This document shows positions 8,857-16,383 of a stretch of 64,000 nt of DNA, piece after piece. Position 1 is the first letter of the stretch. Every line of letters begins with the position of its first letter. Both the position numbers and the translations under genes were made by a program. Under the pieces are notes generated by a model. The model was given only the letters and a program-made list of their open reading frames with translations. It was not told where the DNA came from and did no database searches. This DNA comes from Acetobacterium sp. KB-1 (lineage in GTDB: Bacteria > Bacillota > Clostridia > Eubacteriales > Eubacteriaceae). The stretch spans positions 1,463,736 to 1,527,735 of the forward strand of contig NZ_CP030040.1 in the NCBI RefSeq assembly GCF_003260995.1, given 5' to 3'.

Positions 8857-10419
8857 TTGGATAGTATCAAAATCACCTCGACTGTCTCCACTCCAAAAGT
8901 TAATGATATCCCGAGTAAACATACTCCCAGTGATTCAGTTTTTAGTATTAACGGCACCGATAACGCCAGTAAAATAAAACCTGTTTCAGAAAACTATGAC
9001 AAAGAGAGCTTCCGGGAAACCCTGTTTCAGAATTTGCAAAAGGAAATTCTAAAACCCCTGATGAACAGCACGACTGCTGAAGCTGATGCCCTGCGCAAGC
9101 TTGTGTTGATCTCCGAGCTTTTCGAGTCATCCGCAGGAGCCTTGCCGAAAGAATTGTTAGATGGTCTTTTTATCAACACTCAGGACCTTTTGAGCGAACT
9201 TCTACTCCGAGACAAAACCGACTCCATCTTTAAGGGCTCTTTTTTTGACAGTCTTCGATCATTGGCTAAACTGGACGGGTATCCCCAGTTAAAAGAGGCC
9301 ATTGTTTCCATTCTCAGGCACTACGATGCCCACGTAAACCGAAACCAGACCCTCAACGGTATTTTTTTAGAGACCAGCCGTTTGCTGATGACACTTCCCT
9401 CTAAAGAGCGGGCCTTGCTTGAACAACAACTACTTAAATTGGAACTTGTTTTAACTAAGTCAAACGGAAAAGAACAACCAAACCAGGAACTTCAAAATCT
9501 TATTAATTTAAAAGCCGCCCAAAACGGTAAGCCGGGTGATCAATTAGAACAGCGTTTATCCCGTATCGAAACCCTGTTGAACTCAAAAAATCTCAACTAT
9601 CAGGAAATTCAACAACTGCTAAAAAACGATACCATCCCGGTACTGCGTCAGATTTTGCAGTCCCAGGCTTACAGTGATAAAACCTATCAATCGGTAGCGA
9701 CAATTATTGATCACATTGTCCGATTTGATAAAGGTAACCCTGAACAACTCGAAGCAGCGGTCTTGCGCTTTTCTCAGGCCTTAAAACCCCTGTCTAACTT
9801 AACCGACAGCGATATTGTGGAAATGAAAAACCAACTTTTCCGCCATGCTAAAGAAGCCGAAATTCTGTCTGATCGTCTGGAATCTTCGTCTAAAAACCCG
9901 GGTGATGGTGAGAAGGTCGCTTTGGCCCAACTGCTCGAACAGGCACTGGACGAAAAAAACTCGTCAAAAATTATCAATTCCGCGCAAAACCTGCTAGAAA
10001 CCCTGGTACGAAACGAAAGCCCCATCTTTACGATTATGCACTTTTTAATTCCGCTGCGTTTTTTAGATGAAAATTCCTATGGTGAATTTTTTGTTGACAA
10101 AGATCCCACTGCTAAAAAGGGCGAAAAAGGGGACTCTGACAATGCAACCGATATTTTCTTTACCATTCAGTCGGACCGGTACGGCAATTTTGAGGTCGAG
10201 CTACTGGCCCGGGATAAAAATATTACCTTAAACATTAAGTCTCCCGGTCCCTTGGTTGAAACATTAAAAGCGACCCGGGAGCAGCTGAAATCCATCGTCG
10301 AGGAGCAGGGCTATTCCCTTGCCGGCTATGGGGTGGGCGAATATTTACAAAGCCAGACCATCCTGCAACGTTTTCCAAAGCTGGCTTTTAGAAAGGTAGG
10401 TCTCGATGTCACCATCTAA
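8857..10419 (+). CDS. YlqG-like protein, FliK-type C-terminal region
   Basis: A 520-residue, mostly helical, soluble protein starting at TTG behind AAAGGAG. The C-terminal 90 residues (FFTIQSDRYGNFEVELLARD, then a helix with LKATREQLKSIVEEQGYSL) follow the strand-strand-helix pattern of the FliK hook-length-control C-terminal domain. It overlaps the next gene, an FlhB C-terminal-domain homologue, by 14 bases. The same pair, a large protein plus a small FlhB-like one, is known in Bacillus as ylqG-ylqH, of unknown function. FliK partners FlhB in substrate switching, so this looks like a paralogous pair. The true fliK is at 57.6-59.1 kb. Confidence 0.6.
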   Translation: MDSIKITSTVSTPKVNDIPSKHTPSDSVFSINGTDNASKIKPVSENYDKESFRETLFQNLQKEILKPLMNSTTAEADALRKLVLISELFESSAGALPKELLDGLFINTQDLLSELLLRDKTDSIFKGSFFDSLRSLAKLDGYPQLKEAIVSILRHYDAHVNRNQTLNGIFLETSRLLMTLPSKERALLEQQLLKLELVLTKSNGKEQPNQELQNLINLKAAQNGKPGDQLEQRLSRIETLLNSKNLNYQEIQQLLKNDTIPVLRQILQSQAYSDKTYQSVATIIDHIVRFDKGNPEQLEAAVLRFSQALKPLSNLTDSDIVEMKNQLFRHAKEAEILSDRLESSSKNPGDGEKVALAQLLEQALDEKNSSKIINSAQNLLETLVRNESPIFTIMHFLIPLRFLDENSYGEFFVDKDPTAKKGEKGDSDNATDIFFTIQSDRYGNFEVELLARDKNITLNIKSPGPLVETLKATREQLKSIVEEQGYSLAGYGVGEYLQSQTILQRFPKLAFRKVGLDVTI

Positions 10420-10780
10420 GGCTAAAAAAGCACCCAAAAAAACCATCCCTATCCAGGACGGCCAAACAAACAACGCAACTCCAGAAGCAGAAATCAGGGA
10501 GCAACCTTTAAAAGTTACCGCACTGCGCTATGATCCTGATAAAAATAGCTCTCCCGTCATCGTTGCCGCCGGGACTGGTTTTGTCGCCCAAAATATCTTA
10601 AGCGTCGCTGAAGAAAACGGCATCCCGATCTATCACGATGACTCCGCCGCCACCCTGCTATCCAAGCTTCAAATGGGGCAGGAAATCCCACCGGAACTGT
10701 TTCAGATTGTGGTTAACATTTATGTTTCCTTGTTAAACTTGGCCGAGGGAAACGATGTCGACGATAAACTGTTCGATTAG
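10406..10780 (+). CDS. Stand-alone FlhB cytoplasmic-domain homologue (YlqH/FhlB type)
   Basis: A 124-residue protein without membrane segments. LKVTALRYDPDKNSSPVIVAAGTG, shortened here to ALRYDPDKNSSPVIVAAG, aligns with the FlhB C-terminal domain, as does GIPIYHDDSAATLLSKLQMGQEIP (positions 57-80). The NPTH autocleavage motif of FlhB is absent: the corresponding place reads PDKN. Such genes are known to substitute partly for the FlhB C-terminal domain in flagellar export. Its start lies inside the upstream gene, so the two are probably translated together. Confidence 0.8.
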   Translation: MSPSKAKKAPKKTIPIQDGQTNNATPEAEIREQPLKVTALRYDPDKNSSPVIVAAGTGFVAQNILSVAEENGIPIYHDDSAATLLSKLQMGQEIPPELFQIVVNIYVSLLNLAEGNDVDDKLFD

Positions 10781-10797
10781 TGGTAACTAATAAACCG

Positions 10798-10890
10798 ATG
10801 GCTTTTATCTGGTCGTTAAACTACTTTCTGCTTAACTATGCCTTACCGATTGCATATTTCATCAGCCAGCTCCTCTTTAAAAATATGTGA
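10798..10890 (+). CDS. Possible 30-residue hydrophobic peptide
   Basis: An ATG at 10798 opens a 30-codon frame that is almost entirely hydrophobic and aromatic and would form one membrane segment; its stop overlaps the GTG of the next open frame. No good ribosome-binding site is visible. It may equally be a chance frame in decayed DNA. Confidence 0.15.
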   Translation: MAFIWSLNYFLLNYALPIAYFISQLLFKNM

Positions 10891-11135
10891 CGTTAAGTTT
10901 CGATCATTCAGTTTTGGATTATCGCCTGGCTAAAATTCTAGAAGGTCAAATTCGATTAGGCGGCAGACTAATTATGCTTGAATCTAATGATATTCCTTCC
11001 CCTGTCCAACTTTATGAGATTTTGGGGTTTAAAGTCTTGGAAAGAGATTATCAACAAAACGAACTCTTGCAAATGATTAAAATTATTGATGAAGAGACCA
11101 TCATCGAACCCGCTAACGCTAATATAAGAATGTAA
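10887..11135 (+). pseudogene. GNAT acetyltransferase C-terminal fragment
   Basis: An 82-codon frame from a GTG. GGRLIMLESNDIPSPVQLYE and the following ILGFKVLER match the last strands of GNAT N-acetyltransferases, where an acidic residue precedes an aromatic and a GF motif. The acetyl-CoA loop (Q/RxxGxG/A) and the N-terminal half are missing, and an in-frame stop lies three codons upstream of the GTG, so it is a remnant. A repeat copy abuts its stop codon at 11135. Confidence 0.5.
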
Positions 11136-11155
11136 AGTTTATAAGTTGGTGTCAG
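11135..11155 (+). repeat. GTGTCAG repeat, copy 1
   Basis: Ends TATAAGTTGGTGTCAG; the GGCAC end of the consensus is lost. It lies directly at the stop of the acetyltransferase remnant. Confidence 0.7.
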
Positions 11156-11239
11156 TTAAACGGCTCCTAGGTTGCCAAGACAATGCTTTGAAGTGTCTTG
11201 ATAACCAGTATACCCCACTGCTCGCTAGATGCAAACTTA

Positions 11240-11264
11240 AAGTTTGTAAATCGGTGTCAGACAC
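11240..11264 (+). repeat. GTGTCAG repeat, copy 2
   Basis: Degenerate copy reading TGTAAATCGGTGTCAGACAC at its core. It lies 40 bases from the stop codon of the nuclease-like gene. Confidence 0.7.
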
Positions 11265-11304
11265 GCTTATCTATGGCCGTTTTTCGGAGGTTTCACAGGC
11301 ACCG

Positions 11305-12003
11305 CTACCCTCTTAACTTTTTCTCTAAATATTTTTTTGCATTTCCAAACGATATATTATCGGGAATAAGGTTCTCAATATCTTTCCAATCAATTAAGAT
11401 AAAGGGTATGTCATTTGCCTGATTAACCAAATAATTTCGTAAAGCCTCATAGTTGCTATTTTTACAATTTTTCTTTTTCTTTAAATTATAATGCTTTTTA
11501 TCTGATATTAGCAACACTTGAATCCCTGTACTTGTCCCGATGTTTTCTTGTGCGAAAAGAATTCGTTTCTGATTTTTTTCAACATCTTTGCCAAACCCAA
11601 AATCTGTGAGATACTTGGCTTCAATGGCAATGAAATTATTCGAACCACCTATGAATATATCGGCAATTTCACCTTTCATGCTACATTCATAGCAAGAAAG
11701 TCCTTTTTCCTTTAAAATCTGCTCGATGTGATAATCAAAGAAAACCGTTAAATTTCCATTTTGAGCATCTTCCTTTAAACCCTTTAAATCTGCTATCACA
11801 TGTGTTTTTTCATTAGTTTTAAACGCTTCACATGTCTCTCCATATTTCACACTAAGGCATTCAATGAATCTCAGAGGTAAGTCATTCTCTGGAATCAACT
11901 CATTAAAAATAACCCCGGCAAATATTTTATAATAAAGATTTCGCTCTTTATAGGACTCTTTATATTTTTTTTCGTATGGATTCGAAAACAGCATATTTTT
12001 CAC
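11305..12003 (-). CDS. Orphan protein with PD-(D/E)XK nuclease-like motif
   Basis: A 232-residue soluble protein. MKGEIADIFIGGSNNFIAIE followed at once by AKY gives the D-x(9-12)-ExK pattern of PD-(D/E)XK nucleases, on a predicted strand-turn-strand, with a Lys/Glu-rich N-terminal half. No methylase or other restriction partner lies next to it, and AT content is higher than in the flagellar genes. It is bracketed by copies 2 and 3 of the short repeat, so it looks like cargo carried into this site. A restriction-type endonuclease or a toxin is possible; I cannot name a family. Confidence 0.6.
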   Translation of the reverse strand: MKNMLFSNPYEKKYKESYKERNLYYKIFAGVIFNELIPENDLPLRFIECLSVKYGETCEAFKTNEKTHVIADLKGLKEDAQNGNLTVFFDYHIEQILKEKGLSCYECSMKGEIADIFIGGSNNFIAIEAKYLTDFGFGKDVEKNQKRILFAQENIGTSTGIQVLLISDKKHYNLKKKKNCKNSNYEALRNYLVNQANDIPFILIDWKDIENLIPDNISFGNAKKYLEKKLRG

Positions 12004-12031
12004 TCTTTCAATGATAAACCAATTTTTAGCC

Positions 12032-12053
12032 AGTATAAATTGGTGTCAAGCAC
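12032..12053 (+). repeat. GTGTCAG repeat, copy 3
   Basis: Core reads TATAAATTGGTGTCAAGCAC. It lies upstream of the nuclease-like gene and just beyond the 3' end of the decayed radical SAM copy, the same relative place as copy 5 beside the intact gene. Confidence 0.75.
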
Positions 12054-12216
12054 GGACTCTTGTTAAACAACTATTCATTGACATTTATACTGTTCCATGA
12101 TTATTTCACGCTAAGAGTACCGCCAGTACACGCTAATGATACTGGCAGTACTTGAGATGATACCATTGGTTCACAAAATGATACCGGTAATACCGGCATT
12201 CCCTAAAATGGGTTCA

Positions 12217-12954
12217 TTAAAGGTTTAATACAAAATCACGCATATTTATACTGCCTGAGCTGACAATGTGAGCACCATGTATAATGCGATCCATAATAGA
12301 ATCAGCCAGAACACCACCACCGAGACGAGCATGCCACTCCTCGATCTTATACTGCGTGCAGAAAATGGTAGCACCGTTGTCATAACGGCGTTCGACCAGT
12401 TCAAAAAGAAAATGGAGTTCATCATCAGAAAGATCAGTAATTAGCCATTCATCAAGGATCAATAAGGGATAGTTCGTATATTTTTTGAGTTCCCTGCTTT
12501 GCCCATTCGGCTGGTTCTTTGCTTCGCCGTATTCCATCAGAAGGTCGGGCAAGCGAATATACCGGGTGCGAATGCCCTGTTTACAGGCTTCTTTTCCAAT
12601 GGAACAAGCCAGATACGACTTTCCCGAGCCAGTGAACCCGCAAATGATGATATTCTGATTGTTGCTGATAAAAGTACCGGTAGCAATTTCCAGAATCAGA
12701 TCTTTATCAAGATGTCGTTCAGCAAAGAAAACATCCTGAATGGCGGCATTCGGAATTCTGAATCGAGCCCGTTTTATAAGGCTTGCAACACGCTTGTTGT
12801 GCTTTTCCTGATAAACATAATCAACAATCATTTTCATGCGTTCGTCAAAAGAGAGGGTGGCATAAATCGTATCTTTGGCCTGTCTGTCAATCACCTGAAT
12901 CATTTCCTCAAGCTGAATTTCGCGGAGTTTGCGTCGGGTTTCGTCATTAATCAT
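12217..12954 (-). CDS. istB: IS21 helper ATPase IstB (element A)
   Basis: A 245-residue AAA+ ATPase that stimulates IstA and selects targets. Walker A GFTGSGKSYL, Walker B LLILDEW, and a DnaC/IstB-type C terminus. The ATG at 12954 overlaps the end of istA by 8 bases, so I use it instead of the upstream in-frame ATG at 13044. Confidence 0.95.
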   Translation of the reverse strand: MINDETRRKLREIQLEEMIQVIDRQAKDTIYATLSFDERMKMIVDYVYQEKHNKRVASLIKRARFRIPNAAIQDVFFAERHLDKDLILEIATGTFISNNQNIIICGFTGSGKSYLACSIGKEACKQGIRTRYIRLPDLLMEYGEAKNQPNGQSRELKKYTNYPLLILDEWLITDLSDDELHFLFELVERRYDNGATIFCTQYKIEEWHARLGGGVLADSIMDRIIHGAHIVSSGSINMRDFVLNL

Positions 12955-14518
12955 TGTCGTAACCGCCGTAGTAAGATGCCCCACGGATAAAACCGGTGGT
13001 ACTCGCTGTTTCAGCTTGATGAGCGGCATCCCGGTCTTTGGCATAAAGGATATCTTCGCCAGCGGCTAATATCGGTTCGAGATGTTTGTATCTCGGCGAA
13101 CGAAGCGTTTTGAGGGCCATTTCGCAGGCATTTTCAAGCCGTACCGCCGAATATTTTTTAGCCAGTTTCAGTACCGACTTTGACGGATTAAAAGCTCTTT
13201 CCGGGAGCCGGGTATTTTCGAAAATCAGCTGAATCACCGCCAAAGTTGAAGCACCGATGCTCTGTGCTTCTTTCATAAAACGTTCCTGATTCCATTCCGC
13301 CTGTTTAAAACTTTCAGGCAAATCTTCATCATGAGTCGACCAACCATCAATGGTATAGTATGGGAAACGATGATGACTGGCAATCCGCTCATTGTGGCAA
13401 TAAATCTCAATAAATGAATCACCGACACGTAAATCGGCTTTTTTACCCGCAAACTGATAAGGACAGGAATAATGATTCTTTTCAAAAACGATATGACAAT
13501 CCGAATAGATTTTATTGTTGTAAAACCAGGTAACTGGCTCATAGGGATGCACCGGTAATGGTCTCAAACAGGTGCGCTCAATGGTGTCGTGGATTTCAGT
13601 ACGACTGCCTTGCCGTTTCTGGAAAGGCCGGTCATTAAACACTTTGAGAGCCGCCAGGACATCGACTCTCAAGTCGGCAAGGGTGTAGTAGACATTATTT
13701 CGAAGTTTGGCAATCACCGCCGTGGCGAGTTTACCAACGCTGCCTTCAACCGAAGCCTTTGCTTTTGGTTTTCGCACCGGGGCGGGCATAATAGCCGTGC
13801 AATAGTGATCACCCAAAGCTTCATAAGCTTCAGTGAGAATGATGTCACCTTCCCTGGGATGCGTAACAACACCCGTCTTGAGATTATCACAAACCGTGCG
13901 AACCGTTGAACCACCAAAGTATTCATACATGTGCACATGACAATTGAGCCAGGTATTTTGTTTCATATCTAAACATGGTTCAACATAGGTATACTGGCTG
14001 TAAGGCAAGGTGCCAACAAAGAGATAAACTTTTATCTCATCACCGGTCACCTGGTCAATCAGCTTTTGGGTTTTGCCACTCCAGTCAACTTCGGCGATCA
14101 CACCCGGCTTATGGGTCAGATGATTGGTTAGCTTTTTACGCGCCACTTCATCGCGATAACCATTACAGAATTTCGTATAACCAACGTTGAGATGTGACGT
14201 GGCAGTGCATTGATCCCGATACTCTTGCCAGAGAATTTTGAGGGTGACGCCCACTTTGGTCAACTCATTATGAACATAGTCATAATCCGGCAGCGCATAA
14301 ACGGTTTCTTCAGCATGTTTATGCGGAAAGAACAGATGATAGACTTCGTCTGAAGACCGGTCTTTGATCTCATCATAAGAAAGATGCTGTTCTTCAGCAA
14401 TACGGAAAACTTCATTAACAGAAGTTTTTGACATGTGTCGGCTGCGTGCGATTGATGATTGCGAAAGCCCATTAGCACGCAATTCCATAATGAGCTTCAC
14501 GGCAATTTTTCTGGACAT
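12947..14518 (-). CDS. istA: IS21 transposase IstA (element A)
   Basis: A 523-residue DDE transposase. An N-terminal helix-turn-helix (about residues 10-40), then the retroviral-integrase-like core with acidic residues in EVDWSG, CDNLKTGV and KASVEGSV. Full-length and uninterrupted, so probably active. AAGGAGGAC precedes the ATG at 14518. Confidence 0.96.
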   Translation of the reverse strand: MSRKIAVKLIMELRANGLSQSSIARSRHMSKTSVNEVFRIAEEQHLSYDEIKDRSSDEVYHLFFPHKHAEETVYALPDYDYVHNELTKVGVTLKILWQEYRDQCTATSHLNVGYTKFCNGYRDEVARKKLTNHLTHKPGVIAEVDWSGKTQKLIDQVTGDEIKVYLFVGTLPYSQYTYVEPCLDMKQNTWLNCHVHMYEYFGGSTVRTVCDNLKTGVVTHPREGDIILTEAYEALGDHYCTAIMPAPVRKPKAKASVEGSVGKLATAVIAKLRNNVYYTLADLRVDVLAALKVFNDRPFQKRQGSRTEIHDTIERTCLRPLPVHPYEPVTWFYNNKIYSDCHIVFEKNHYSCPYQFAGKKADLRVGDSFIEIYCHNERIASHHRFPYYTIDGWSTHDEDLPESFKQAEWNQERFMKEAQSIGASTLAVIQLIFENTRLPERAFNPSKSVLKLAKKYSAVRLENACEMALKTLRSPRYKHLEPILAAGEDILYAKDRDAAHQAETASTTGFIRGASYYGGYDND

Positions 14519-14700
14519 ATTTATGTCCTCCTTTATAATGTATTAAGGAATATTGGATATTTATTCCCTGATATACATTATAAGGCAGCAGTATCATTCC
14601 ATGAATAGCCAGTATTGATTTGTGAATCGTCCACGGTATCAATGTGTGTGCTACCGGTATCCAATTGAATATCGTTGGTATCATTACCGTGAAATATTCA

Positions 14701-15030
14701 GTTCCACTCTCTTTTCTTTCTGTTAAACTACATTTTGCGCACATTGTCAACTCATTGTATCGCCCTTTGGTGTATTGCTTTTTAATTCATCTCTTATTTT
14801 TATAAAATTTTTAATATTATTAAGTGTTTCATTATAGTCTGCACCAACTCTAATTTCTTCATATTATTCTTTATCTGACGAATCAAAAGAAAAAAAAATT
14901 TGTCCAACCCTGTATTTATTAGATCTTTTGAGGTTTGTAAATCCAATAGTGCCGCATTTGTGTTAAACATCACATCGATGATACCTTTTTCTTTTGCTTA
15001 CCGAACCATTTCGACAATGATCTCGCAGGG
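14701..15030 (-). pseudogene. Decayed duplicate of the radical SAM/SPASM gene
   Basis: Minus-strand reading closely resembles the intact gene at 18953-19945: IIDVMFNTNA, DLINTGLDKF, NNIKNFIKIRDE and MCAKCSLTERK. It lacks roughly 90 residues between RDE and the SPASM cysteine end, has a TAA where the intact gene has Tyr (VEMVR then AKEKG), and a frameshift at a run of T. IS element A interrupts it; the last codons and a stop continue at 12086-12098. Upstream of about 15030 the match ends and the origin of 15030-15165 is unclear. Confidence 0.85.
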
Positions 15031-15167
15031 GTAGTCTTCGCTAGACAGTTCCTCTGGTGTGGATACGTCATCCAGCACATTTTCAAGCACTTCATTGGTG
15101 AGTGCTTATGTAGCACCAGAAAATCCGGAATTTCGTGATGCAGCCTTCCGCATTTGCATTTAAGACG

Positions 15168-15191
15168 ACGTATAAGTTGGTGTCAGGCACT
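15168..15191 (+). repeat. GTGTCAG repeat, copy 4
   Basis: Core TATAAGTTGGTGTCAGGCAC, the full consensus. The AAA+ ATPase pseudogene reads into it from the right and stops inside it (TGA at 15183-15185), so its 3' end has been lost at this repeat. Confidence 0.8.
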
Positions 15192-15293
15192 GAGACACTG
15201 TTCTGCGTACAAGCGTGGCATCGAGCCCTTAAATAAATATCTGACTAAAAATCTCATTCAAGCCTTGTCTTTTTGCAATCGCCATTCGGCTTA

Positions 15294-15345
15294 TGTTTTT
15301 TGCAAGAACTTTTTGCCTTTCTACATTTTTATTTTACAATAAACA
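15294..15345 (+). mobile_element. 52-bp internally deleted IS21 copy
   Basis: It begins with TGTTTTTTGCAAG and ends with TTTTATTTTACAATAAACA, the left and right ends of element B joined directly. Six bases GGCTTA flank it (15288-15293 and 15346-15351). Removing it with one GGCTTA restores the ATPase reading frame. Confidence 0.85.
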
Positions 15346-15621
15346 GGCTTATCAGATGCTTTGAATCTGTCGAAAATACTTCAGATGTTACCCCGGATAT
15401 TTCGCTATTTGATAAACCAAGAAGAATGATAATACCAACGCGGCCAGCAAGTGACTCGCTGACATCTTTCATCAGATGAAACGCCTGCGTGTTTTTTGCA
15501 AGTACTTTTTGCAGAAAGTTGCAAGTTAAAAATACAGAATGTTGCATTATGGAAAATCCATAGTTTTGCAAGCTAAAATGCGAAGCGATTTTGCGAGAAA
15601 TCATAGCATTGCAGGCAATTA

Positions 15622-16383
15622 TTATTTTTTTAATTGATTGTCTGAAATTGAGCGATATAATTCATTGATACTGGATTCCCGCATTCGGTTACTGGGCCCC
15701 GGGAACATGAGCAGGTGGCAGTGGTGAAGCAGCCGATCCAGCATGGCAGCCGTCATCTGTTCATCATAAAGCACATTGACCCATCGGGAGAATTCCAGGT
15801 TGGTATTGAGAATGATGGTCCGGCGTTCATAACAATCGGATATGATTTCGAACAGGAGCTGTGCTCCCGTTCGATCCAGTGGAACATAGCCATATTCGTC
15901 CAGAATAATGACTTCCGCTTTATTCAGCCTTTTCAAAAAAACGGTCAGGGTGCCGGCGGTTTTGGCTTCGGACAGTTTATTCACCAGTGCTGCCGTCCGA
16001 AAGAATTTTACCGGGATTCCCTGCCGACAGGCGGCTACCCCGAGAGCGGTTGACAGCATGGTTTTACCGGTTCCGGTTCCGCCATACAGGATAAGATTCT
16101 TCTTTTCGTGGATAAACGCAAGGGATTTCAGGCCTTCAGGGGTCAAATCCGAAGGCAGGGTGATTTCATCAAACCGATACCCTTCGAAAGTATTAATCCC
16201 ATAGAAACCGGCGCTGTTCACCAGCTTTTGGGTGCGGGTGACCTCCCGGTAATGGAGTTCTTCACTGAGTATCTGATACAGATATTCCTGGTGACTGCTG
16301 CCTTCGGTGGTTTGCGCCAAATCAGCTAGATTGCGACTCAGACGAAGCTTGCGGCAGCATTCGATGATTTCTTTATCCAACAT
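15622..16383 (-). CDS. istB: IS21 helper ATPase IstB (element B)
   Basis: A 253-residue AAA+ ATPase: GGTGTGKTML as Walker A, VIILDEYG as Walker B. Its start overlaps the istA end by 11 bases. Intact. Differs clearly from element A's IstB, so the two elements are not recent copies of one another. Confidence 0.95.
   Translation of the reverse strand: MLDKEIIECCRKLRLSRNLADLAQTTEGSSHQEYLYQILSEELHYREVTRTQKLVNSAGFYGINTFEGYRFDEITLPSDLTPEGLKSLAFIHEKKNLILYGGTGTGKTMLSTALGVAACRQGIPVKFFRTAALVNKLSEAKTAGTLTVFLKRLNKAEVIILDEYGYVPLDRTGAQLLFEIISDCYERRTIILNTNLEFSRWVNVLYDEQMTAAMLDRLLHHCHLLMFPGPSNRMRESSINELYRSISDNQLKK

Larger units (their letters stand above)
12099..14700 (-). mobile_element. IS21-family element A with 6-bp target duplication
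   Basis: About 2.6 kb with istA and istB. The ends are inverted repeats: TGATTATTTCACG at 12099 and, on the other strand, TGAATATTTCACG at 14700. Inside each end are several further TGATACC-type repeats, the usual multiple-site ends of IS21. The same six bases GTTCCA flank it at 12093-12098 and 14701-14706, a target duplication. The element entered a decayed radical SAM gene copy just before its stop codon. Confidence 0.9.

Noticed and set aside
13589-13909. 106-codon plus-strand frame inside istA of element A
   Set aside because: Antisense shadow of the transposase core.
14472-14750. 92-codon minus-strand frame across the right end of IS element A
   Set aside because: It joins the radical SAM remnant to IS sequence by chance; the first residues only echo the remnant.
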